This document shows, in pieces, positions 45,987 through 64,000 of a DNA stretch of 64,000 nucleotides. The stretch is from Piscicola geometra (lineage: Eukaryota > Annelida > Clitellata > Hirudinida > Piscicolidae), in the NCBI GenBank assembly GCA_943735955.1, contig OX030958.1:4797331-4861330 (forward strand). Reading direction: 5' to 3'. Positions within the stretch are counted from its first letter, which is position 1. Each line of letters begins with the position of its first letter. A program made the translations under genes and the position numbers. Below the pieces are notes generated by a model that saw nothing but the letters and a program-made list of their open reading frames with translations, did no database searches and had not been told where the DNA came from.

Positions 45987-47372
45987 TGCGGTGCGGTGTG
46001 GTGTTTGGTGGTTGTGTCTTGAGGGGGATTGTTAGTTCTCAAGCGCGGTTAGTTTTTGTACGTGTTACTAGGGTTCTATGGTTGGTTTGTGATGCTTTGA
46101 TGTCTTAAGAAGTGTGGAGGGTAGTCTTTTCAACTATTAACTGATTGTTATTCGTGCTGGAATTTTGTATAAAATTTAATTTTTGATCGATAAAACGTTT
46201 TTACAATTAAAAGTAATGAACGCGATTTTTGGAGGGGTTTTGTTTTTTGAAGTGTTCTCAGCTAGTTTAAGGAGGACTTGGAACAGATTTTGAATGAAAT
46301 TATTTTGGGATAATGAAAACATAATTGGAAAATAATGGAAAAAAGTCCTTGGAGTTATTATTTCATAAGAAAATAGAGCAAGTTGAAGAAAAAAAACAAA
46401 AATAGTTCTTTTTTCTGTTCATCTAGTTTAATAATTGTTATGCTAATGTACCTAACAAATATTTATTTATAGGTATTGATTGTAAATAAAGATTCTCTAG
46501 CGAGATTTATTGTCTATAAAATACCCGAGTGTAGCTGTCAATAACTTTCAATAACAAATCTGACTCGCTTAGGATTGAAGCCAACCATTATTTTAAATCA
46601 GTTGATGCCCATTACATTTTTACAATTCAAGCAAGATCAGTGACTATATTGGGCAACTTGTTATTTCATTATATACAGGCGATTAAAAAGGATAAATAGC
46701 ACGTTATTCTTTTCCCCATATTGACACAGAATGGGATGGCTTGTGAAGGGGTTCGGATATATGAACAAGTTGAATATGAATGGGATGGTTGCTAGGCGTA
46801 TTTCACAAATATTCTCGTAGTCAGCAATGTTATTGGTGCGAACTTCTTTTAAAAAGACAAAAATTACTTTCATTACTCCTATAGCGAAGCTTTAACTTTT
46901 TTAAATAACCTTTTATAAATTCAAAAATAGAAAATAAAATATTCTCCAGCGGTTTCAGCTCCAATGATTGAGATTCTTCCGGAGTGCTCTTTACTATCCA
47001 ATGCCCTTAAAGCTAGAACTAATTGCAGAAGAACAACTGACCAGAAGAACACTTTATGCTTTTCAAATACTCTAACATCTTGGCGGTATTCACGAAGAAA
47101 CAATGGATGGATGTATAAGCTCGGAAACATTTAATAATATTGGCTTCATTAAAAAATATGTATTGAAATCTCCCCCGGATAATTTATTATTCATCAGCTA
47201 TTGCTCTTCTCCAACAAGCTACATTTTAATGAGAATATTATGAATTTTTCTATTATATCAAATATTCACTGCTAATGCGAACCCTTTGGTACAAGTTTGT
47301 GAAAGCATCACTGATTTATATGTTTAAAAAGCTGTTATTGAAAAGATTGAGACTTGATAATAAGCATAGAAT
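45987..47372. other. Convergent intergenic region IK / NCKX
   Basis: 3' UTR of IK on the left and of NCKX on the right. Two overlapping-style minus-strand open frames (46661-46873 and 46921-47130) contain hydrophobic segments but cannot be joined by a splice donor. I do not annotate them as genes. Confidence 0.45.
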
Positions 47373-55637
<8,265 letters not shown>

Positions 55638-56743
55638 TTCTCAAGCAGTTTAGAAAACTACCTAAAAGTTGAAACATGCATTAGTGGTAGATGAAGGCCA
55701 ATAATTATAATTTGTACTCACCTTGTAATTAAATGCTTCCTTCTAATTTTCTCTGCAATTTCAAGCATAAAAATCCTCTATTCCATCGAATGTCTAATTT
55801 GCACTTTTAAAGTTGTTTACAAACATGGACAGCAGCATTAAATGTCGCGTCAACTTTATCTCTAATCCAATAGACAACACAGCGTTTCAGTCGCAAGCGC
55901 CTACATTCTGCAAACAATACCCAAGCCGATTTATTTATACACATGTCAGGCACGCGCGCGCACGCACACTTTGAAATAGTTTTAAATAAGTTTTACAAGA
56001 AAATTGATATTGTTTTTGTAATCCTATTGTCACGCTTCCTGGCTCTTATGACAACTGATATCTTGTTTAGTTCAATTTAGGGAGTTTAACCACCGAAGAA
56101 CTTTTGACCTCCATATCGCCTTATGCTAAGATATTTATGTTATTTTTGTTTTTTCTCTAATCACACTTATAGTTGTACATCATCGAATGATTTATCAATA
56201 AATTTTATAGTTTTTTTAATGCGTCAAAACTCTTAACTGTCACGACTTTATTTCAATTAAAATAAACTTTAACCTAAAGACATAACCCATCTATGCATTT
56301 GGTAGTCTGAAATGAAATATCTCAGTAATATCACAGCGACAATAGGAAAAGTACAAAAATAAAGCGAATTATATTGATGATGAAACGTGCGGGGAAATAA
56401 TCAGATGTAGCGATGGCACAGATTGTGAAATAAATGGGTTATTAGCGAACTCATCTCATAAACAACCCTTCCCCTCGTCACATGGAAACTCTCTCCTTGA
56501 AGTATCATAAAACAAAATTCATTTACTCAGAGCTTTTGAGTTCATATTTTGCATCTCATTTCTTCTTGTATAGTGATTCAATAAATGGAAAAAACCGAGA
56601 TATTATCAATACATAACGAAACGTGTATAAATTATAACATAGTATAATATCTATAAGACTTTTGGAATTATATATATATTTTTTAAGATTTTTTTTCAAA
56701 AGACACATTTGAACGTTCAAACTTCAGTCTAGAGACTAGGCTT
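55638..56743. other. 5' flank of NCKX
   Basis: Intergenic; it should contain the NCKX promoter and possibly a non-coding 5' exon (a donor-like GGTGAGTACA occurs on the minus strand near 55722). A short (CG/CA) repeat ACGCGCGCGCACGCACAC lies near 55950. No coding exon recognised. Confidence 0.4.
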
Positions 56744-58254
56744 CTATCTGCGTTCCTGAAAAGTATTTGAAAAGAATGAGAGTTTGTAGAGCATGAAAAT
56801 ACATTGTACTTCTATAAGGAAATGAATGATAAAAACGTGGTTACATAAATCGATAAAGAAATATCTCCTACCCCACACGCCGTATTCATTCTTTTTAAAT
56901 GATCCTTGAATTCTTGCTAAAAAAAGTGAATTTAAAATAATTAGAAATACATCTCTAGTGAAATTTTTCAATTTTTTAAAATTAATATTTATGACATGTT
57001 TAACCTTTAGTGTCAATATAAGATGACATTTAAATGTTCGAGAAAAGTTGCGTAGTAACTAAACTTGGGATACTTCATGGTAAAAAATAATTTCTCTTGA
57101 TCGATCGCGAATTAATCGACGATAAGCTACATTTTCATGGACAATCTTCATACAAATGTTTGTACCACAGGTGGGCACCATTTATCAAGAGTGTACCGTT
57201 AGTGCGCTGCAAAAAACGCAAACTTCTTTAACCGTTAATCACTTAATATGTATATATTATATTTACTTACTTCATAATAGGTCTCGTCGCTTGATATGAG
57301 TCTTGATAATCTATCTTTTCTTCCATCAGAATCTACTTTATCCGCTTGTCCAGAAAGATTTTTGGTGTAGTTTTGGAGGCTAAAATATAGTGAAATTAAG
57401 AACTTTAAAATTTTTATAAAATTTAAGAGTTTTATGCATTAAACAATTTGCTTAATATAGCTATATATCGCATGCACACCCCTAAATGGGCGAAATTACT
57501 CAACCAGTCGGAAAAATGTGTTCTAGTAAACATCACTCCCACCACGAATTTGCATAAGTGAAAAAAAGCCAACGCAAATTGTTGTCAGCTCCAATCAAAT
57601 GCTTTAAAATCTAAAATTGAACAAATAACTGTGGAAAATAAAATAATTTAAATTAAAAACTAAACTTTACATTAAAAATGCAAAATGAAAATTCTGGAAG
57701 TTTATTGCAGCAAGACGGCAATAAGATAAATGAAAAAGATGAATCATTCATGGATCAATCGACCAGAGCTCACAAAAAACCACAGAAGCTTTATGGCACG
57801 TCCACAAGATGTTGAGTAAACGCCAACGGGCAGATCGTGAAACTAGCACACCTATCTTTAGCGGAAAGATACTTGCTTGATTTCTATTGAAAGAATAACA
57901 TCAGACCCACTGACTTTCCTTATAAGATTTTTTAAATTTCCCTTTTTTAATTTAAGTTTTTCAATAAAAATAAAATTCCAAGTTGCGTATTCAGTTATTT
58001 ATATTTTTTAGCAAATATTTTTGATGAAAGAGATGTTTACAAGAAGCAAGAAAATCTCTGAACCACCTTTGGTCAAAAGAGTGCTTAGATTCCAAAGAAC
58101 GCCTGTATGCAACCGACACGCTATCTTTGTGCCTTTCGAGGTTTATCTTGTCCCAATCGTTTCTTCTCTCAATCGATTTTTCCTTTTGAGCCATTCCTAC
58201 TTCACGAGCATTACTCTTGAAAATGAATTTAGATTTCATACCAGGTAAAGCCAT
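56744..58254 (-). CDS. Small charged helical protein, possibly CFAP141-like (117 aa, 4 exons)
   Basis: Minus-strand exons 58067-58254, 57271-57379, 56872-56916 and 56744-56755 (stop TAG 56744-56746) give 354 in-phase bases with GT-AG junctions. The product is highly charged and helical: a basic N-terminus (MALPGMKSKFIFKSNAREVG), a middle ERRNDWDKINLERHKDS, and a C-terminal block DETYYEQEFKDHLKRMN. Size and the C-terminal (Y)YEQE...LxxMxxA pattern remind me of CFAP141 (C1orf189), a microtubule inner protein of cilia. I recall only the general shape of that family, so the name is tentative. Alternative: an unrelated small coiled-coil protein. Gene structure is more certain than identity. Confidence 0.55.
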
Positions 58255-58627
58255 TGTACTTTTCTATGCGCTTAATAACGTGGAGTGTTGCTATAGACAA
58301 CAGTTGAAGAAAAGTTCTAACATTAAATTTTTTTTTAATTAATCCTTAAATGATTTGAATTTTAAAAAAATTGTAAAAAAATGTTAGAAAGTATTACATT
58401 TATTTGAAACACTTAAATAGATATAATTTAATTATATAATAATATATTTTATTTTTAATCAATTTTTTTCATATTTATATTTTTATTTCATGTGAATAAT
58501 ATTCATATAATGAACTCACTATCTAGCTTAACTTTTAAAATAAAATTTACCTAGTATATCTTTTTGAAAGCGGATGTTTAATTAGATATTTATATTTATT
58601 TAGTCTGCAATTTTTAAGTTCTAAAAA
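58255..58627. other. Divergent intergenic promoter region
   Basis: About 370 bases of AT-rich sequence between the start codons of the CFAP141-like gene (minus) and CARMIL (plus). It probably serves both promoters; no specific motif identified. Confidence 0.5.
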
Positions 58628-63900
<5,273 letters not shown>

Positions 63901-64000
63901 GTGAGTAGTAGTTGTTGATCTGTTGCATGCTCTCATAATAAGACTAATTGTTCTTATCATATTAATTAACAATACCACCACCGCCGGTAATGAAAAGATA

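Noticed and set aside
46661..47130. Two adjacent minus-strand frames with hydrophobic segments
   Set aside because: They would make a small membrane protein if joined, but the upstream frame closes before any splice donor and no homologue is recognised.

Overview
This window is nuclear DNA from an AT-rich invertebrate animal. The genes are interrupted by many short to medium GT-AG introns, and they encode metazoan proteins: SLC26 and SLC24 transporters, CARMIL, a PLEKHG5-type RhoGEF, RED/IK and SmE. No bacterial or viral gene organisation is present. The phylum cannot be fixed from the sequence; nothing here separates a flatworm or other spiralian from, say, a cnidarian or crustacean. Most lines in a simple ORF scan are shadows or microsatellite read-through. 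I assembled the gene models by joining exons by reading phase and splice sites, so exon edges are predictions.

Layout. (1) 0.6-4.4 kb: small EF-hand protein (minus). (2) 4.4-10 kb: AT-rich intergenic DNA with a CA microsatellite. (3) 10.1-15.8 kb and 17.1-22.4 kb: two complete tandem SLC26 anion-transporter genes (minus), each of 14 exons with the same intron positions and phases. (4) 23.1-27.7 kb: a transposon cluster. It holds a 321-bp hAT-like element and a 3.1-kb hAT element with a dead transposase, the latter inserted inside the terminal repeat of an older MITE. (5) 28.1-29.8 kb: more inverted-repeat elements and a tRNA-like fragment. (6) 30.0-30.8 kb: SNRPE (plus). (7) 32.5-39.0 kb: PLEKHG5-like RhoGEF (minus), with a CR1/L2-type retrotransposon fragment in one intron. 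(8) 40.2-40.5 kb: a single-exon Cys/Lys-rich tail-anchored-like protein. (9) 41.0-43.6 kb: an unrecognised minus-strand gene running into a 200-N assembly gap. (10) 44.5-46.0 kb: the 3' end of IK/RED (plus); its 5' exons are lost in the gap. (11) 47.4-55.6 kb: complete NCKX (SLC24) K+-dependent Na+/Ca2+ exchanger (minus, 11 exons). (12) 56.7-58.3 kb: small gene resembling ciliary CFAP141 (minus). (13) 58.6 kb to the window end: N-terminal third of CARMIL (plus), with a 1.26-kb hAT relic in one intron.

The genes do not form an operon or a pathway; they are ordinary neighbours. The two SLC26 copies are recent-to-moderate tandem duplicates, and one has acquired a GC-AG intron and a longer Ser/Thr-rich extracellular loop. 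From 43.8 kb on, introns are largely built from micro- and minisatellites that often abut the splice sites. One NCKX exon is flanked by mutually complementary trinucleotide arrays. I found no sign of a wholly new biological system. The most unusual items are the nested transposons with readable target-site duplications, the complementary arrays around NCKX exon 4, the split start codon of the RhoGEF, and two unrecognised lineage-specific proteins.
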